From assembly GCA_963805325.1 (NCBI GenBank), contig CAWDTS010000022.1, positions 186,001 to 250,000 on the forward strand: 64,000 nucleotides of DNA, written 5' to 3'. The translations under genes were made by a program, and so were the position numbers. Under the pieces are notes generated by a model that did not search any database, was not told the origin of the DNA, and worked only from the letters and a program-made list of their open reading frames with translations. Positions 62,903 through 64,000 of this stretch are shown here, piece after piece. Every line of letters starts with the position of its first letter. Within the stretch, counting starts at the first letter, position 1. Source of the stretch: DASWJZ01 sp963805325. GTDB taxonomy: Bacteria; Pseudomonadota; Alphaproteobacteria; Rhizobiales; Afifellaceae.

Positions 62903-64000
62903 CTAGAGCCTGTCGGCAAGGCGGCCGCGCCACAGCGCAAGGCTCACGAGCATTCCACGCAGCCAGGACGCGAGGGGAAGCTGCGGGATGGCAAGCGCCG
63001 TGAAGGCGTCGATGCGCTCGCGGCGGCCGAGCGCCGTCTCCGCGAGAAGCTTTCCGATGAAAGGAGCAAGGGCGACACCCTGCCCGGAATAGCCGCCCGC
63101 CGCCCAGACGGAGGGTGCAATCTCGCGCACGAAAGGAAGGCGCGGCGCGGTCACGGAGACGACTCCGCCCCAGCCATGCACGATCGGTACGGCATCGAGC
63201 TGCGGGTAGATTTCCAGAAGGTGCGGACGCACGAAGGACGGAATGTCGGCCGGGATGCGCCCGGCGTTGCTTTCGCCGCCGCCGAAGACGAGCCGCCCGT
63301 CACTCGTCTTGCGCCAGTAGCGCACAACGAAACGACTGTCGGCCGCCGCTTCGTCTCCGGGAAGGACCGAGTTCCCCGCGGCGCCGAGCGGCTCGGTCAC
63401 GACGACGAAGCTGTTCAGGCCGAGCATGCGCTGCCGCGTGCGCTGCTCGAAGCGCCCGGAGCGTCCGTCGGTCGCCACGATGACGTGGTCGGCGCGGATG
63501 TCGCCGCGCGGCGTGCGTACGATGGGCGTGGAGTCGTGTAGCAGCGCGACCGCCGGCGTCGACTCGTGGATCGTTGCGCCAAGCACACCTGCGGCGCGCG
63601 CAAGTCCGAGCGCAAACCGATAAGGGTCGAGATGTCCTCCGCCGCCGTCGTAGATGGCGCCGAAGAAGCGCCTGGAGCCGAGCGCGGCGATCGTCTCGTC
63701 GCGGTCGAGGAGACGCGCCTGATCGTAGCCGAAGCGCTCGCTCAGCGCCTCTACCAGTTCCGCAGCGTCCGGCATGAAGGAGGCCTTGTGCTGAGTCTCG
63801 ATAACGCCGGCGCGCAGGTCACAGGCAATCGCGAAGCGCACGATCAGGCCGCGGACGAGCGCTTTCGCCTCCTCCGACATGTTCCAGAATTCACGCGCGC
63901 GTTCGAGGCCGAAGCGTTTCTCCAGCCAGATGACGTCGCGGCGAAGACCGGAATGGATCTGGCCGCCGTTGCGCCCCGAAGCGCCGCTCGCCACACGATC
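62903..64000 (-). CDS. FAD-dependent oxidoreductase, DAO/PuuB-like (cut by right edge)
   Basis: The minus strand is open from 64000 to a stop at 62903, 365 residues. The N-terminal dinucleotide-binding glycine motif lies beyond the edge. Visible: SGASGRNGGQIHSGLR (the conserved GRNGGQ loop of gamma-glutamylputrescine oxidases and relatives), VIVATDGRSGRFEQR, the sarcosine-oxidase-like FVVVTEPLG, RLVFGGGESNAGR, and AAGGYSGQGVALAPFIGKLLAE with the FAD-binding C-terminal GYSGQG motif. It probably oxidises an amino group of a putrescine- or glycine-like substrate. True start outside the window. Confidence 0.9.
   Translation of the reverse strand, partial: DRVASGASGRNGGQIHSGLRRDVIWLEKRFGLERAREFWNMSEEAKALVRGLIVRFAIACDLRAGVIETQHKASFMPDAAELVEALSERFGYDQARLLDRDETIAALGSRRFFGAIYDGGGGHLDPYRFALGLARAAGVLGATIHESTPAVALLHDSTPIVRTPRGDIRADHVIVATDGRSGRFEQRTRQRMLGLNSFVVVTEPLGAAGNSVLPGDEAAADSRFVVRYWRKTSDGRLVFGGGESNAGRIPADIPSFVRPHLLEIYPQLDAVPIVHGWGGVVSVTAPRLPFVREIAPSVWAAGGYSGQGVALAPFIGKLLAETALGRRERIDAFTALAIPQLPLASWLRGMLVSLALWRGRLADRL

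Overview
The window reads as chromosomal DNA of a high-GC alphaproteobacterium, most likely of the order Hyphomicrobiales (Rhizobiales). The reasons are the order murA / DUF2948 / hisD / UPF0262 / low-molecular-weight phosphatase / maf / yacG, a class I lysyl-tRNA synthetase, a long-form dCTP deaminase beside a SAM-II-controlled metZ, and a Rhizobiales-type palindromic intergenic element. No integrase, transposase, phage module or CRISPR array was seen.

Layout. 1-1.3 kb: the N-terminal part of a very Ala/Glu/Arg-rich coiled-coil protein running off the left edge. 1.6-8.9 kb: a fatty-acid beta-oxidation locus with a MerR-type regulator and two matching palindromic operators, an acyl-CoA dehydrogenase, then thiolase, a cupin and a FadB-like enzyme, with a convergent membrane protein in between. 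9-16 kb: housekeeping and envelope genes (LexA-like S24 regulator, SNase-fold protein, lysK, lytic transglycosylase, solute-binding protein, CDP-alcohol phosphatidyltransferase). 16-18.7 kb: metZ behind a SAM-II riboswitch and an intrinsic terminator, and dcd. 18.7-22.4 kb: a CHASE2-PAS-GGDEF-EAL protein and a FecR-domain, glycine-repeat exported protein. 22.6-26.9 kb: tRNA-Gly, kup and a K+/H+ antiporter. 27-30 kb: a TIR-domain polytopic membrane protein closely followed by an ABHD18-like hydrolase. 30-32 kb: a family 2 glycosyltransferase. 32-39.8 kb: the murA-hisD-maf-yacG cluster and an MMPL exporter. 40.5 kb: tRNA-Phe. 40.8-45.7 kb: a sugar ABC transporter with a dehydrogenase and a divergent GntR/FCD regulator. 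46-48.4 kb: an orphan RTX-like multidomain protein. 48.6 kb: PPK2. 49.8-59.3 kb: a dense phospho-signalling island (giant hybrid kinase, single receiver, pseudo-receiver kinase, triple receiver, receiver-EAL). 59.8-64 kb: folP-folK, pterin dehydratase, a HAD phosphatase and an FAD oxidoreductase cut by the right edge.

About eleven single-base frame breaks occur in otherwise intact genes, including the essential murA and at least one site in a G run. I read nine as an extra base and two as a missing base. This points to sequence error more than gene decay, so interrupted genes are given as one merged span with the break noted.

The most interesting parts for follow-up are the TIR/hydrolase pair, the signalling island, the CHASE2/FecR pair, the orphan RTX-like protein, and the metZ leader where a SAM-II aptamer precedes a terminator hairpin.
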